The position numbers and the translations under genes are program-made. Shown piece by piece: positions 15,855 through 27,149 of a stretch of DNA of 64,000 nt (positions are counted from its first letter, which is position 1; each line of letters begins with the position of its first letter). This stretch comes from an uncultured Chitinophagaceae bacterium (GTDB taxonomy: Bacteria > Bacteroidota > Bacteroidia > Chitinophagales > Chitinophagaceae). The stretch is taken from assembly GCA_937862815.1 (NCBI GenBank), contig CALMED010000012.1, positions 219,452 through 283,451 on the forward strand, written 5' to 3'. The notes under the pieces are model-generated. The model was not told the DNA's origin. It did not search any database and saw only the letters and a program-made list of their open reading frames with translations.

Positions 15855-17252
15855 TCAGTCAACGTACTCCTCTTTGTGCACACCATTGGGCTGTGTAACC
15901 AGCAGGGTGCCCTGGAGGTATTTTTCGTTGTGCTGGGATTCATCCAGCCCCAGTTCTTCTTCCTCGGAAGAAACACGGATGGGCAGAATGAAATTGATGA
16001 ACTTAAAGATGAGAAAAGATAAGGTGAAACTGTAGGCCACCACAATGAGCATGGCTTTCAGCTGGGTGAAAAAGAAAGAAGGATTACCATAGAAAAGCCC
16101 CTGCGGCCCCCCGTCAATGCCATGCACCACCTGGCTGGCGAAGACGCCGGTGAGCAGCATCCCCACCATACCCCCCAGGCCATGACAGGGAAATACATCC
16201 AGTGTATCATCAAGCGTTGAGCGTTGCTTGATGCTTACAGCTATATTAGAAATAATAGCCGCCACCACACCAATGATGATGCTTTGGGGTATGCCTACAA
16301 AACCTGCAGCGGGGGTGATGGCCACCAGCCCCACCACGGCGCCGATGCAGAAGCCGAGTACGGACGGCTTTTTACCGTTGATCACGTCATAAAACATCCA
16401 GGACAAACCGGCGGCAGCTGCCGCGGTATTGGTGGTTCCGAGGGCGTTCACCGCCAGGTCGGATGCACCCACGGCTGAACCGGCGTTGAAACCAAACCAG
16501 CCAAACCAGAGCAGGCCGGTACCGATCAATACATACGGCACGTTGGCCGGGGGAATTTCTTTCTGCTCGCGGTGGGCAATCCGGCGCTTTAGTACAAGAG
16601 CTCCTGCCAGGGCGGCACAACCTGCCGTGATGTGCACCACTGTTCCACCCGCAAAATCCCAAACGCCCATCTGCGCAAGGAATCCATCAGGATGCCAGCT
16701 CCAGTGTGCAACCGGTGCATACACCAGCAAACCAAATAAAACGATAAAGAGAATGTAGGAGGTAAAGCGAATCCGTTCGGCCACCGCTCCCACCACCAGG
16801 CCGGGGGTGATGATGGCAAACATCAGTTGAAACAGAGCAAAGAGTGAAAGCGGAATGGTGGGAGCACCGGCCCAGGGGGCGCCGGACTTAACACCTTTAA
16901 AAAATAAATAGGTAGAAGGATTGCCGATAAAACCGCCGATGGAATCCCCAAAGCTGAGACTGAAACCCACCGCAATCCACAACACACCCACCACCCCGGC
17001 AGCTACCACACTTTTGATCATGGTTGAAATCACATTCTTCCGGTGCACCATGCCTCCGTAGAAAAATGCCAGGCCGGGGGTCATCAAAAATACAAGCGCA
17101 CAGGATACAAGCACCCAGGCAATATCCGCCGCACTGTAGCCGGCATCGGCAGCAGGAACAAAACTGGCTTCCGGAGAAACAAACATGGCTATCAGTGCCA
17201 CAATCACAAGAAACAGGAAGGGAAGAATTCTTTTTGAGGTAATCTTGCTCAT
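15855..17252 (-). CDS. amt: Ammonium transporter Amt
   Basis: Inner-membrane Amt/Rh family channel for ammonium uptake, about 465 aa from the chosen start, with about 11 transmembrane helices. Signatures: FYGGMVHRKNV, the twin-His pore residues in VVHITAG and FPCHGLGGMVG, and the LLWFGWFGFNAGS segment. The first residues form a likely cleaved signal helix. The open frame extends upstream to 17312; the ATG at 17252 (MSKITSKRILPFLF) is the natural start. A tail of about 45 residues after the last helix ends in HKEEYVD. No glnK/PII gene is adjacent, which is unusual; instead gltBD lies upstream and an OMP gene downstream on the same strand. Confidence 0.95.
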   Translation of the reverse strand: MSKITSKRILPFLFLVIVALIAMFVSPEASFVPAADAGYSAADIAWVLVSCALVFLMTPGLAFFYGGMVHRKNVISTMIKSVVAAGVVGVLWIAVGFSLSFGDSIGGFIGNPSTYLFFKGVKSGAPWAGAPTIPLSLFALFQLMFAIITPGLVVGAVAERIRFTSYILFIVLFGLLVYAPVAHWSWHPDGFLAQMGVWDFAGGTVVHITAGCAALAGALVLKRRIAHREQKEIPPANVPYVLIGTGLLWFGWFGFNAGSAVGASDLAVNALGTTNTAAAAAGLSWMFYDVINGKKPSVLGFCIGAVVGLVAITPAAGFVGIPQSIIIGVVAAIISNIAVSIKQRSTLDDTLDVFPCHGLGGMVGMLLTGVFASQVVHGIDGGPQGLFYGNPSFFFTQLKAMLIVVAYSFTLSFLIFKFINFILPIRVSSEEEELGLDESQHNEKYLQGTLLVTQPNGVHKEEYVD

Positions 17253-17362
17253 TCGTTTTCGTTTAATTCTTAAAAAAGAATTTAATAAAGCGAATTTATT
17301 TAATATTGACACTTACACTTGTTAATTTTAATACATATTTTTATTTTTAATTTGTCCACAGT

Positions 17363-17407
17363 CTCACAAAAAAAGCATTCTGTTCAGGTTGCCGGTTTCT
17401 TTGTGAG
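17363..17407 (-). other. Weak inverted repeat between gltD and amt
   Basis: Arms CTCACAAA (17363-17370) and TTTGTGAG (17400-17407) are perfect, with a 29-nt loop containing a T-run on the minus strand. It could be a weak terminator after gltD. The rest of the 177-bp gap is very AT-rich and probably holds the amt promoter, though no clear box is seen. Confidence 0.3.
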
Positions 17408-17429
17408 GACATACACCGCTCAAAGTAAA

Positions 17430-18929
17430 TTATACCACTAACATATTGGCATCACGTCGCTCCAGTACCGAGCTTCCCTGCAGGTAGGTATCCACCGCAC
17501 GGGCACATTCGCGTCCCTCGGAAATGGCCCAAACTACCAAACTCTGCCCCCGTCGCATATCTCCACATGTAAATATTTTTAATATATTTGTTTTGTAGTC
17601 GCTTTCTCCCGCTTTTACGTTACCCCGCTCGTCCAGTTCCACGCCCAGCTCCTGCAACAATCCTTCCTGTAGCGGCTGCACAAATCCCATGGCCAGGAGG
17701 GCCAGTTCGCAGGGCACTTCCCGGTCGCTTCCGGACCGCTCTACAAACCGGGAAGGGCGTCCATCGACGCCTGTTTCCCACTCCAGGTCCACGATCTGCA
17801 GTGCCCGCAGGCGACCGGCTTCATCTCCCAAAAAGGCCTTGGTGGCAACAGCCCATTTCCGGTCGGCCCCTTCCTCGTGGGAAGAGCTGGTTTTTAGAGT
17901 CATGGGATAGGTGGGCCAGGGCATCTGGGGTGTGCGGCCTTCCGGTGGCTTCGGCAGCAACTCAAACTGGGTAACGGAACGGGCTCCCTGTCGGTTGGAG
18001 GTACCCACGCAGTCGCTGCCGGTGTCGCCGCCACCAATGACCACAACATCCTTGCCCGCAGCGGAAATATCAACCGGATGGATATTACTTTCCAGCAAGG
18101 CATCCGCCTGCGGATCAAGCCCCGCATTGCGCTTATTCTGCTGTTTGAGGAAGGGCATGGCAAAATGAACGCCCTCCAGGTTGCGACCAGGGATCGCCAG
18201 GTCACGGGGCACTGTGGATCCTCCGCACAGTACAATGGCGTGATATTCCCGCAGCAGGTCATGAATGCTTACATTAACGCCTACATTGGCATGACAGCGG
18301 AATTCCACCCCCTCCTCCTCCATGAGACGGATACGGCGGTCCACAACCTGCTTTTCCAGTTTAAAATCGGGTATACCATACCGTAAGAGCCCCCCCGGCG
18401 CATCGTCGCGCTCAAATACGGTCACCTGGTGCCCGGCCTGGTTGAGCTGGTCGGCCGCGGCCAGTCCGGCCGGACCACTCCCCACCACCGCCACTTTCTT
18501 CCCCGTTCGCAGGTTGGGTTTACGGGGCTGTACAAAGCCCTTCTCAAAGGCAATTTCAATGATGTGCTTTTCAATTTCCTCAATGGCGATGGCGGGCTGA
18601 TTAATGCCCAGTACACAGGCAGTTTCGCAGGGAGCCGGGCAGATACGCCCGGTGAATTCGGGGAAATTATTGGTGGAAGTAAGAATATCGTAGGCCTCTT
18701 TCCATTGCTTGCGGTACACAGCATCATTGAACTCGGGAATCACATTGCCCAGGGGGCATCCATTGTGACAGAAAGGAATCCCGCAGTTCATACAGCGACC
18801 TGCCTGCTGGTTCAGTTTTTCGTCGCTGTAACGTTCTACAAACTCGCGGTAATGCCGCAAACGCTCCCCTACCGGCTGTTTGCCGGGGAGTTCGCGGGTA
18901 AATTCGATAAATCCGGTTGGTTTTCCCAT
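17430..18929 (-). CDS. gltD: Glutamate synthase small (beta) subunit
   Basis: NADPH-oxidising subunit of glutamate synthase, 499 aa. It passes electrons from NADPH through FAD and iron-sulfur clusters to GltB. N-terminal cysteine clusters are present at CMNCGIPFCHNGCPLG and CPAPCETACVLG. The FAD motif GSGPAGLAAADQL lies near residue 150, and the NADPH motif VIGGGDTGSDCVG near 295. The C-terminal FTCGDMRRGQSLVVWAISEG closes the FAD site. It follows gltB with a 28-bp gap, so both are surely one transcript. Length is slightly above the 470-490 aa usual for the family. Confidence 0.96.
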   Translation of the reverse strand: MGKPTGFIEFTRELPGKQPVGERLRHYREFVERYSDEKLNQQAGRCMNCGIPFCHNGCPLGNVIPEFNDAVYRKQWKEAYDILTSTNNFPEFTGRICPAPCETACVLGINQPAIAIEEIEKHIIEIAFEKGFVQPRKPNLRTGKKVAVVGSGPAGLAAADQLNQAGHQVTVFERDDAPGGLLRYGIPDFKLEKQVVDRRIRLMEEEGVEFRCHANVGVNVSIHDLLREYHAIVLCGGSTVPRDLAIPGRNLEGVHFAMPFLKQQNKRNAGLDPQADALLESNIHPVDISAAGKDVVVIGGGDTGSDCVGTSNRQGARSVTQFELLPKPPEGRTPQMPWPTYPMTLKTSSSHEEGADRKWAVATKAFLGDEAGRLRALQIVDLEWETGVDGRPSRFVERSGSDREVPCELALLAMGFVQPLQEGLLQELGVELDERGNVKAGESDYKTNILKIFTCGDMRRGQSLVVWAISEGRECARAVDTYLQGSSVLERRDANMLVV

Positions 18930-18957
18930 TTCCTTACGTGTTAGAAGAGTTCGTTAA

Positions 18958-21900
18958 TCAGGCCTGCTGCTTCACGCCGCCGGCTTTTTGCTGCAGGGCT
19001 TTTTTATAATCGGAAGGAAAGACCTTCACAAAATTCTTCAGCTGGTTGTCAAAATCATCCAGGATAAAAGCCGCCACGGTACTGGCCGTATAGTCGTAAT
19101 GTTTCCGGATCAGTTGCTTCAGCTCAATAGCATCGTTCTGGTCCAGCGGATCCAGTTCAATCATCTCGGGGTTGCAGTTACCCGGGAATGCACCCTTTAC
19201 ATCGTACACGTAAGCAATACCGCCGCTCATTCCTGCGCCAAAGTTGCGTCCCGTTTCACCCAGTATCACCACGCGGCCGCCCGTCATGTATTCGCACCCG
19301 TGGTCACCCACACCTTCCACCACCACCCGGGCGCCGGAATTGCGCACACAGAAACGCTCACCGGCCTTACCCCGGATATAGCCTTCGCCGCTGGTAGCCC
19401 CGTAAAATGCCACGTTACCGATGATGATGTTCTCCTCCGGCACAAATTGCGCCCGGGGGGAGGGATACACAATCAAACGGGCTCCGCTCAGTCCCTTACC
19501 AAAGTAATCATTGGCGTCTCCCTCCAACTCTAACGTCAACCCACAAGCGTTAAAAGCGCCGAAACTCTGGCCGGCTGTTCCTGTAAACCGGAAATGAAGG
19601 GTATCTTCCGGCAATCCCTCCAACGGGTACCGTTTGGTGATTTCATTGGAAAGTATGGTACCCACTGTACGATCTGTATTTTTTATGGGGAACGCAGCCT
19701 GCACCGGCTCCTGCCGTTCCAGCGCCGGCGCAGCCGCTTCCAGCAACAGCCAGTCGAGTACGGCTTCCAGCCCGTGATCCTGCTCCTCCTGCCTGTACAG
19801 GCCGGTATATGCTGCTGCAGGTTCTTTGTAGAGAATGGGTGAAAGATCAAGCTTACTGAACTTCCAATGATCAATGTGTTCCCGCACCTGCAGGCAATCG
19901 ACCTGGCCAATCATCTCATTCACCGTGCGGAAACCCAGTTCGGCCATAATCTCCCGTAGTTCCTGTACCAGGAAGCGGAAGAAATTCACCACATGTTCGG
20001 GATCCCCGGCAAACCGTTTCCGCAGTTCGGGGTCTTGTGTGGCCACGCCCACCGGACAGGTATTGAGATGGCATTTGCGCATCATGATACAGCCTTCCAC
20101 CACCAGGGCGGCCGTGGCTACGCCCCACTCCTCTGCACCCAGCAGCGCCGCAATGGCAATATCGCGGCCGGTTTTCATCTGGCCATCCGCCTGCACCACC
20201 ACCCGGCTGCGCAGCTTGTTCCGTACAAGGGTCTGGTGCGTTTCGGCCAGGCCCAGTTCCCAGGGCAACCCGGCATGCTTGATGGACGAAAGCGGTGAAG
20301 CACCGGTACCACCGTCGTGACCGCTGATGAGCACCACATCGGCCTTGGCCTTGGCCACACCGGCTGCGATGGTGCCCACACCCGCCTTGCTCACCAGCTT
20401 GACATTGATGCGGGCTGCCCGGTTGGCATTTTTCAAATCAAAAATGAGCTGGGCAAGATCTTCAATGGAATAAATATCATGGTGAGGCGGCGGCGAGATA
20501 AGGCCAACACCGGGTGTGCTGTGCCGTGTTCGGCCAATCCACTCATCCACTTTATGGCCGGGCAACTGACCTCCTTCGCCCGGCTTGGCTCCCTGCGCCA
20601 TCTTGATCTGCAGTTCATCGGCCTCGGTAAGGTAACGGCTGGTCACGCCAAAACGGGCACTGGCCACCTGCTTGATGGCCGAACGCATGCTGTCGCCGTT
20701 GGGCAGGGGATTGTAACGCTGCTCGTCTTCTCCACCTTCACCTGTATTGCTTTTGCCGCCCAGGCGGTTCATGGCGATGGCCAGGGTGGTGTGCGCCTCC
20801 CAGGAAATGGAACCAAAACTCATGGCCCCGGTGGCAAAGCGCTTGTAGATGGATTCGGCCGGCTCCACCTCTTCGATGGGGATGGAGGGGCGATTGCGGT
20901 GAAACTCGAACAGGCTGCGTAACGTAGCTGCCTTTACGCTCTGGTCGTTCACGTATCGCGAATATTTTTTAAACGTGGCATAGTCGTTCATACGGGTGGC
21001 GTACTGCAGCAGGTGAACAGACGTTGGATTGAACAGGTGAAATTCTCCTTTCCTTTTCCACTGGTACACGCCTCCCACCGGCAGGCGGTCCACCGGTACA
21101 TTCTTCTTGCTGAAAGCAAAGAAGTGCTTAACCAGGGCTTCCCGGGCAATTTCTTCGAGCCCGATCCCCTGGATGCGGCTCACAGCGCCGGTAAAATATT
21201 TGTCCACCACTTCCTGGTTCAAACCCAGTATTTCAAAAATCTGTGCTCCCTGGTACGACTGCAGGGTGGAGATGCCCATCTTGGAAAACACTTTCAGCAA
21301 GCCATCGTTAACGGCCTTGATGTAGTTATAGCGCAGTTGCTCCACCTCCAGTTCGGTTTGCAGGTGGCCATTCACTTTCATGTTGCGGATGGTGGCCAGG
21401 GCCAGGTACGGGTTGATGGCCGTAGCCCCAAAGCCCAGCAGGCAGGCGAAGTGATGCACTTCCCAAACATCCCCCGCCTCCACCACAATACCCACCTGGC
21501 CGCGGAGACCTTTGCGGATCAGGTGGTGGTGTACAGCCGCAGTGGCCAGCAGGGAGGGGATCGTGGCATGGTCGCTGTCCACCGCCCGGTCGCAGAGAAT
21601 CAGCACTTCAAATCCGTCGTGTACCGCATCTTCTGCGTAGCGGCAGAGACGGTCCAGGCCCCGCTTTAACGAATCAGGCTTGCCGTCGGCGCGGAAATAG
21701 GTTTGCAGGGTTTTGGCCTGGAAGATGCCGGTGTCAATGCTCCGGATCTTTTCGAGCTCTGTGCTCGTGAGTACCGGGTGTTTAAGCGCCACGGTATGAC
21801 AATGCATCGGATCTTCATCCAGCAGGTTACCGTTATTTCCTACAAAGGTGGCCAGGCTCATCACCATGCGTTCCCGGATGGGATCAATGGGTGGATTCGT

Positions 21901-23487
21901 CACCTGTGCAAAGAGTTGCTTGAAATAAGACGAAAGATGCTGGGGCTGATCGCTCAGTACAGCCAGCGGCACATCGGTTCCCATCGAACCAATGGGTTCC
22001 TTACCCTCCAGCGCCATGGGCTTGATGATGATCTCAATATCTTCGGTGGTATAACCAAATGCTTTTTGGTACTTGTGGATTGAATTATCTGACAGATGGG
22101 TAAAGGTTACCCGGGGCTCTTCCAGTTCCTCCAGGCGGATTTTGTACTGGTTGAGCCAGTCACCATACGGCTTCCGCGAACAAATCTCCCGCTTCACCTC
22201 GTCGTCGCTGATGATGCGTCCCTGTTCCATATCCACCACAAACATTTTACCCGGCTGCAGCCGCCCGTTCTCTTTCACCATTGCCGGATCCACGGGCAAG
22301 GCCCCGGTTTCCGATGCCATGATCACCCGGTCATCGGTGGTTACGCAATAACGCGATGGACGTAACCCGTTGCGGTCGAGGGTGGCCCCTATCAGCTTCC
22401 CGTCGGTGAAACTGATGGAGGCCGGGCCGTCCCAGGGCTCCATGATGGAAGCATGGTATTCGTAAAATGCTTTCTTTACCGGGTCCATCTGTGCATTGCC
22501 ATCCCAGGCTTCGGGAATAAGCATCATCATCACGTGGGGCAGACTGCGACCTGTAAGGGTCAGCAATTCCACCATGTTGTCGAGGCAGGCAGAATCCGAC
22601 TGGCCGTCGCTCACGATGGGTAGCAACATTTCCATCTCCACGCGGCTGAAAAAAGGCGAGGTAAATCCGTGTTCGCCCGTCCGCAGCCAGTTGAGATTAC
22701 CCTGCAGCGTGTTGATCTCACCGTTGTGGGCAATAAAACGGAACGGCTGCGCCAGCTTCCACGATGGGAAGGTATTGGTGGCAAAACGGCTGTGGACGAG
22801 GCCAAAGGCGCTTACCACCCGTTTGTTGCTGAGATCGGGGAAGTACTGGCGTACCTGGTGACTGGTAAGTTGTCCCTTGTACACAACTGTCTTGTAAGAA
22901 AGCGATGCGATATAAAATCCGATCGCATCTTTTTTAACGGTGCTGTTTACAAGGTGGCTTGCGTGGTTACGCAGCACAAAGAGTTTCCGTTCAAAATCAT
23001 CGGGGTTGGTAATGTGGTCGGGGCAGGCAACAAACACCTGCTCCATTTCCGGTTCCACGCTCAATGCGGTGGGACCGATGCCTTCGGGACGTACGGGCAC
23101 TTTGCGGTAAGCCAGCACTTCAATGCCCAGCTTTTCCGCCGTACGGTTGAAAATGGCCCGGCATTCTTCCCGCAGTTTAATTTCACGCGGAAAAAACAAT
23201 ACACCAACGCCATAGCGACCAAAGGAAGGCAAATGCACACCCAGCTTGAGGCATTCCTCAAAGAAAAACTCATGCGGTGTCTGAATCATGATGCCCGCTC
23301 CGTCGCCCGTATTGTTTTCACAACCGCAGGCGCCGCGATGCTCCATATTTTCCAATACGGTCAGTGCATCCGAAATGTTCTGGTGAGATTTATTACCCCG
23401 GATACTCGCAACGAAGCCGATGCCGCATGCATCGTGTTCAAAAGCGGGGTTGTAGAGTCCCTGTGTGCCTGCCATACGCTGATACAT
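18958..23487 (-). CDS. gltB: Glutamate synthase large (alpha) subunit
   Basis: Ferredoxin/NADPH glutamate synthase large subunit, 1509 aa. It makes two glutamates from glutamine and 2-oxoglutarate. The N-terminal amidotransferase (Ntn type) carries the nucleophile Cys21 in [10 protein letters not shown] after a short propeptide. The central domain and FMN-binding synthase domain follow ([43 protein letters not shown]). The 3Fe-4S cluster is in [17 protein letters not shown], and the C-terminal GXGXG beta-helix domain contains [13 protein letters not shown]. The gene is full length. An inverted repeat lies upstream at 23557-23578. Confidence 0.97.
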   Translation of the reverse strand: MYQRMAGTQGLYNPAFEHDACGIGFVASIRGNKSHQNISDALTVLENMEHRGACGCENNTGDGAGIMIQTPHEFFFEECLKLGVHLPSFGRYGVGVLFFPREIKLREECRAIFNRTAEKLGIEVLAYRKVPVRPEGIGPTALSVEPEMEQVFVACPDHITNPDDFERKLFVLRNHASHLVNSTVKKDAIGFYIASLSYKTVVYKGQLTSHQVRQYFPDLSNKRVVSAFGLVHSRFATNTFPSWKLAQPFRFIAHNGEINTLQGNLNWLRTGEHGFTSPFFSRVEMEMLLPIVSDGQSDSACLDNMVELLTLTGRSLPHVMMMLIPEAWDGNAQMDPVKKAFYEYHASIMEPWDGPASISFTDGKLIGATLDRNGLRPSRYCVTTDDRVIMASETGALPVDPAMVKENGRLQPGKMFVVDMEQGRIISDDEVKREICSRKPYGDWLNQYKIRLEELEEPRVTFTHLSDNSIHKYQKAFGYTTEDIEIIIKPMALEGKEPIGSMGTDVPLAVLSDQPQHLSSYFKQLFAQVTNPPIDPIRERMVMSLATFVGNNGNLLDEDPMHCHTVALKHPVLTSTELEKIRSIDTGIFQAKTLQTYFRADGKPDSLKRGLDRLCRYAEDAVHDGFEVLILCDRAVDSDHATIPSLLATAAVHHHLIRKGLRGQVGIVVEAGDVWEVHHFACLLGFGATAINPYLALATIRNMKVNGHLQTELEVEQLRYNYIKAVNDGLLKVFSKMGISTLQSYQGAQIFEILGLNQEVVDKYFTGAVSRIQGIGLEEIAREALVKHFFAFSKKNVPVDRLPVGGVYQWKRKGEFHLFNPTSVHLLQYATRMNDYATFKKYSRYVNDQSVKAATLRSLFEFHRNRPSIPIEEVEPAESIYKRFATGAMSFGSISWEAHTTLAIAMNRLGGKSNTGEGGEDEQRYNPLPNGDSMRSAIKQVASARFGVTSRYLTEADELQIKMAQGAKPGEGGQLPGHKVDEWIGRTRHSTPGVGLISPPPHHDIYSIEDLAQLIFDLKNANRAARINVKLVSKAGVGTIAAGVAKAKADVVLISGHDGGTGASPLSSIKHAGLPWELGLAETHQTLVRNKLRSRVVVQADGQMKTGRDIAIAALLGAEEWGVATAALVVEGCIMMRKCHLNTCPVGVATQDPELRKRFAGDPEHVVNFFRFLVQELREIMAELGFRTVNEMIGQVDCLQVREHIDHWKFSKLDLSPILYKEPAAAYTGLYRQEEQDHGLEAVLDWLLLEAAAPALERQEPVQAAFPIKNTDRTVGTILSNEITKRYPLEGLPEDTLHFRFTGTAGQSFGAFNACGLTLELEGDANDYFGKGLSGARLIVYPSPRAQFVPEENIIIGNVAFYGATSGEGYIRGKAGERFCVRNSGARVVVEGVGDHGCEYMTGGRVVILGETGRNFGAGMSGGIAYVYDVKGAFPGNCNPEMIELDPLDQNDAIELKQLIRKHYDYTASTVAAFILDDFDNQLKNFVKVFPSDYKKALQQKAGGVKQQA

Positions 23488-23556
23488 TGTTTATCGTTTT
23501 ATGTTAATGCACGCGAACGTGCCGGAACAGCAAGCAATCGTCTTAAAAATACGAAA

Positions 23557-23578
23557 TGAACACACTAACGAGTGTTCA
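23557..23578. promoter_or_regulatory. 7-bp inverted repeat upstream of gltB
   Basis: TGAACAC (23557-23563) and GTGTTCA (23572-23578) are perfect arms around an 8-nt centre. It lies 70 bp before the gltB start and 28 bp after the ilvA stop. It may be an operator or a weak terminator of the BCAA operon; the T-rich tract that follows on the minus strand is interrupted. Confidence 0.4.
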
Positions 23579-23605
23579 ATCCTGGTGGTTTTTCACAGGA
23601 AAAAA

Positions 23606-24892
23606 TCAGACCAGGTAGCCAAATAGCGTATCGTCTTTATTAAGCTCGGTGTAATTAATATGGCGGTCATTCATTTTGGCGAGCAGCTGTTCATAATCCT
23701 CGCGGCTTTTCAATTCGACTCCAATGAGGGCAGGACCGTTTTCTTTGTTGGTCTTCTGCATGTATTCGAACCGGGTAATGTCATCGGTGGGTCCCAGCAC
23801 GTGGTTCACAAACTCCTTCAGCGCACCCGGACGCTGTGCAAAATTGACCAGGAAGTAATGCTTCAGACCCTCGTATTGCAGGGAGCGTTCTTTGATTTCC
23901 TGCATGCGGTCAATATCGTTATTACTCCCGCTTACAATGCACACAACATTCTTTCCTTTTATCACTTCCGCAAAAGCATCCAGGGCCGCGATGCTGAGAG
24001 CGCCCGCCGGTTCCACCACGATGGCTTCTTCGTTGTACAGTTTCAGGATGGTGCTGCACACTTTTCCTTCCGGTACCAGGTGCATTTCATCAATCACATC
24101 CTTGCAGATGGAGAAAGTGAGATCGCCCACCCTTTTTACGGCTGCTCCATCCACAAAGCGGTCTATCTGCGGCAGGGTAACCGCTCCACCGGCCTTTAAG
24201 GCTTCATACATGGACGGGGCGCCTTCGGGCTCCAGGCCAACGATGATGGTGGACGGGGAATGGGTTTTAAAATAGGCACCCACACCCGCACTGAGACCTC
24301 CACCCCCTACGGGGATGAAGAGGTAATCCACGCCGGAAAGATCCTCAAATATCTCCAGGCCAACCGTACCCTGGCCTTCGATAACCCGGTAATCATCGAA
24401 AGGAGGTATAAATGTCATTCCGTTCTCCGCTGTAAACAGCCGGGCGGCAGCGGCACAGTCGTCAAATGTATCGCCGGCCAGCCGGATCTCCACCTGCCCT
24501 TCGCCAAACATGGTTGTCTGGTTGATTTTCTGTCGGGGTGTAATCACCGGCATAAACACCACACCTTTGACACCCAGTTTACGGCAGCTGTACGCAAAGC
24601 CCTGTGCGTGATTACCCGCGCTGGCGCAAACCACGCCCTTGTGTAGTTGTTCGGGTGCAAGATGGCTCATCATGTTGTAGGCGCCCCGCAGTTTATAACT
24701 TCGCACCACCTGCAGGTCTTCGCGCTTGAGATACACATTGCACTGGTAACGCCGCGATAACTGCTGGTTACGCTGCAACGGGGTGCGGTAAACCACTTTG
24801 CGGAGATTATTCGCCGCCTCATGAATATGCAGCCCCCATTCGCCGGGTGTGGCGCTATCGGATTCGACAGAGAATCGGGGGTTGGTATGCAT
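23606..24892 (-). CDS. ilvA: Threonine ammonia-lyase (threonine deaminase)
   Basis: PLP enzyme converting threonine to 2-oxobutyrate, the committed step to isoleucine, 428 aa. The PLP lysine is Lys67 in RSYKLRGAYN, preceded by VYLKREDLQ. The glycine-rich phosphate loop VGGGGLSAGV and the SGSNNDIDRM segment are present. The C-terminal ~90 residues, from HYFLVNFAQRPGALKEF, form a single ACT-like regulatory domain, so the protein is the short form (as in Bacillus) rather than the ~510-aa E. coli form with two such modules. Isoleucine feedback is therefore likely. It is the last gene of the BCAA operon, 35 bp after ilvC. Confidence 0.95.
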   Translation of the reverse strand: MHTNPRFSVESDSATPGEWGLHIHEAANNLRKVVYRTPLQRNQQLSRRYQCNVYLKREDLQVVRSYKLRGAYNMMSHLAPEQLHKGVVCASAGNHAQGFAYSCRKLGVKGVVFMPVITPRQKINQTTMFGEGQVEIRLAGDTFDDCAAAARLFTAENGMTFIPPFDDYRVIEGQGTVGLEIFEDLSGVDYLFIPVGGGGLSAGVGAYFKTHSPSTIIVGLEPEGAPSMYEALKAGGAVTLPQIDRFVDGAAVKRVGDLTFSICKDVIDEMHLVPEGKVCSTILKLYNEEAIVVEPAGALSIAALDAFAEVIKGKNVVCIVSGSNNDIDRMQEIKERSLQYEGLKHYFLVNFAQRPGALKEFVNHVLGPTDDITRFEYMQKTNKENGPALIGVELKSREDYEQLLAKMNDRHINYTELNKDDTLFGYLV

Positions 24893-24927
24893 GCTGCTCG
24901 TTGTTGAAATCGTTATACTGCTGTCTA

Positions 24928-26448
24928 TCAGGCAGGCACTGCTGCTGTTTGCTTTTTGTTGCCCAGGGCAGCGGAGGTGATGACCTTCATCTCCGTCATA
25001 GCAGCCCGCAGCGTGGTGCCCACAATTTCTACCGGGTGATTCCGGAGAATGCGATTGACTTCGATCAGGGTCCGGTTATCCACCCCGTTATCCTTTCCCG
25101 CATTGAAATCTTCACCAATCACATCTGTATCTACCGTCTTCATGAACTCCTTCAGCAGGGGCTTGGCGGCATGATCGAAGAGATAACAACCGTATTCGGC
25201 AGTGTCGGAAATCACGCGGTTCATCTCATACAGTTTCTTCCGGGCGATGGTATTGGCAATCAGCGGCGTTTCGTGCAGGGATTCGTAGTAAGCGCTCTCT
25301 TCTTTTATGCCGGCTTCCACCATGGTTTCAAAGGCCAGTTCCACACCGGCCCGTACAAAAGCCACCATCAGCAACCCATTGTCGAAGAATTCCTGCTCGG
25401 CGACAGGATCTTCCGTGGGTGCGGTTTTTTCAAAAGCCGTTTCCGCGGTTGCCTGGCGCCAGGTGAGGAGGTTTTTATCGTCATGGGCCCAGTCTTCCAT
25501 CATCGTACGGGAGAATTCGCCGCTCATGATATCATCCTGGTGCTTGCGGAACAGGGGCCGCAGGATGTTCTTCAGCTCCGTTGACAATTCAAAGCATTTG
25601 ATCTTTGCCGGATTGCTGAGCCGGTCCATCATAGCCGTCACACCACCGTGCTTCAGGGCTTCGGTGATGGTTTCCCAGCCATACTGAATCAGCTTGGCCG
25701 CATAAGCGGGCTCCACGCCTTTTTCCACCATCTTATCAAAGCAAAGTATGGAACCAGTTTGCAGCACACCGCAGAGAATCGTCTGCTCGCCCATAAGATC
25801 ACTTTTCACTTCCGCCACAAAAGAGGAACGCAGCACACCTGCACGATGTCCGCCTGTTGCCACCGCATACGCTTTGGCCTGGGCCAGCCCCTTGCCTTCC
25901 GGGTCATTTTCAGGATGTACCGCTATGAGCGTGGGTACGCCAAATCCTCGCTTGTATTCTTCCCGCACTTCGGTACCCGGGCACTTGGGTGCAACCATGA
26001 TCACCGTCAGATCCCTGCGGATCTGCATGCCTTCCTCCACGATATTGAAACCGTGCGAGTAAGAAAGCGTGGCACCTTTTTTCATGAGGGGCATGATTGC
26101 ATGGATCACAGAAGAATGTTGCTTGTCGGGCGTGAGATTGCACACCAGGTCGGCCTCCGGGATCAATTCCCCATAGGTACCCACAGCGAAGCCGTTATCA
26201 GTCGCGTTGCGCCAGGAAGCGCGCTTTTCTTCGATTGCTTCTTTACGCAGAGCGTATGAAATATCGAGGCCGCTGTCACGCATGTTCAGGCCCTGGTTGA
26301 GTCCCTGGGCGCCGCAGCCTACGATTACGATTTTCTTGCCCTTCAGTACGTTTACCCCGTCTGCAAAAGCGCTGCGATCCATAAATTCACATACACCCAG
26401 TTGTTGCAACTGCTCCCGCAGCGGTAAGGAATTGAAATAATTCGCCAT
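24928..26448 (-). CDS. ilvC: Ketol-acid reductoisomerase, class II (long form)
   Basis: NADPH-dependent isomeroreductase of the second common step of valine/isoleucine synthesis, 506 aa. The Rossmann motif [17 protein letters not shown] lies near residues 44-60. The metal-site segments include [25 protein letters not shown] and the [11 protein letters not shown] helix. The length and the second copy of the knotted C-terminal domain place it in class II, as in E. coli, not the ~335-aa class I. The start [18 protein letters not shown] fits homologues. Confidence 0.97.
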   Translation of the reverse strand: MANYFNSLPLREQLQQLGVCEFMDRSAFADGVNVLKGKKIVIVGCGAQGLNQGLNMRDSGLDISYALRKEAIEEKRASWRNATDNGFAVGTYGELIPEADLVCNLTPDKQHSSVIHAIMPLMKKGATLSYSHGFNIVEEGMQIRRDLTVIMVAPKCPGTEVREEYKRGFGVPTLIAVHPENDPEGKGLAQAKAYAVATGGHRAGVLRSSFVAEVKSDLMGEQTILCGVLQTGSILCFDKMVEKGVEPAYAAKLIQYGWETITEALKHGGVTAMMDRLSNPAKIKCFELSTELKNILRPLFRKHQDDIMSGEFSRTMMEDWAHDDKNLLTWRQATAETAFEKTAPTEDPVAEQEFFDNGLLMVAFVRAGVELAFETMVEAGIKEESAYYESLHETPLIANTIARKKLYEMNRVISDTAEYGCYLFDHAAKPLLKEFMKTVDTDVIGEDFNAGKDNGVDNRTLIEVNRILRNHPVEIVGTTLRAAMTEMKVITSAALGNKKQTAAVPA

Positions 26449-26525
26449 AATTGGTTGTTTATCGTTTAGAAATTCTGTTTTTTATATCAGCCTGAAAACG
26501 ACTCTGTACGTCCATTTACACATTA

Positions 26526-27116
26526 TCACATACTAAACACTTCTTCCTTCCGGTCGAGGTACTCATTTTCCATCACCTGTTCGCCCGGATCGCGGTATTC
26601 AAACTGGGTGAGCTTGCGGTGGAAGCCATCACTGCTTTTAATGATGGCCACCCGGGCGCTGCGCACAAACTCAATCAGTCCGTACGGCTCCAGTACACGA
26701 ATCAGATTATCCGTTTCCTCACGGTGACCTGCCACTTCAAACACCGTGTAATCTTTCCGGATGACCACGGCCTTGGCACCGTGCTGACTGAGCAGGCGCT
26801 CCACCTGCACCTGCTCGGCTATGACATCGGTGGGCACTTTGTACATCGCCAGTTCCTGCCACACGATTTCCTCGTTGGTATTGTAATAAGCTTTCAGCAC
26901 ATCCACCTGCTTTTCAATCTGGCGGCAGAGTTTACGCACCACTTCTTCCGTTTCATGTATCACAATGGTAAAACGGTGCACACTGTCCACCTCGCTGGGC
27001 GATGTATTCAGACTTTCAATATTAATCTTCCGCTTGGAGAAAATGATGGCAATGCGGTTGAGCAGGCCCACCTGGTTCTCGGTGTAAACGGTAATTGTAT
27101 ATTCCTGTTTCTGCAT
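26526..27116 (-). CDS. ilvN: Acetolactate synthase regulatory (small) subunit
   Basis: Regulatory subunit of acetohydroxyacid synthase, 196 aa. The N-terminal ACT domain (about 5-80) begins YTITVYTENQVGLLNRIAIIFSKR, the usual valine-binding fold, and a second ferredoxin-like half follows to residue 165. It conveys valine feedback to IlvB. It lies 33 bp after ilvB. The length is above the short E. coli IlvN (about 96 aa) and near IlvH-type subunits. The C-terminus ends in an acidic/basic tail (NEYLDRKEEVFSM). Confidence 0.93.
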   Translation of the reverse strand: MQKQEYTITVYTENQVGLLNRIAIIFSKRKINIESLNTSPSEVDSVHRFTIVIHETEEVVRKLCRQIEKQVDVLKAYYNTNEEIVWQELAMYKVPTDVIAEQVQVERLLSQHGAKAVVIRKDYTVFEVAGHREETDNLIRVLEPYGLIEFVRSARVAIIKSSDGFHRKLTQFEYRDPGEQVMENEYLDRKEEVFSM

Positions 27117-27149
27117 GTTGTTCGTTTTATAATACGGCGTTTGGCCGGA

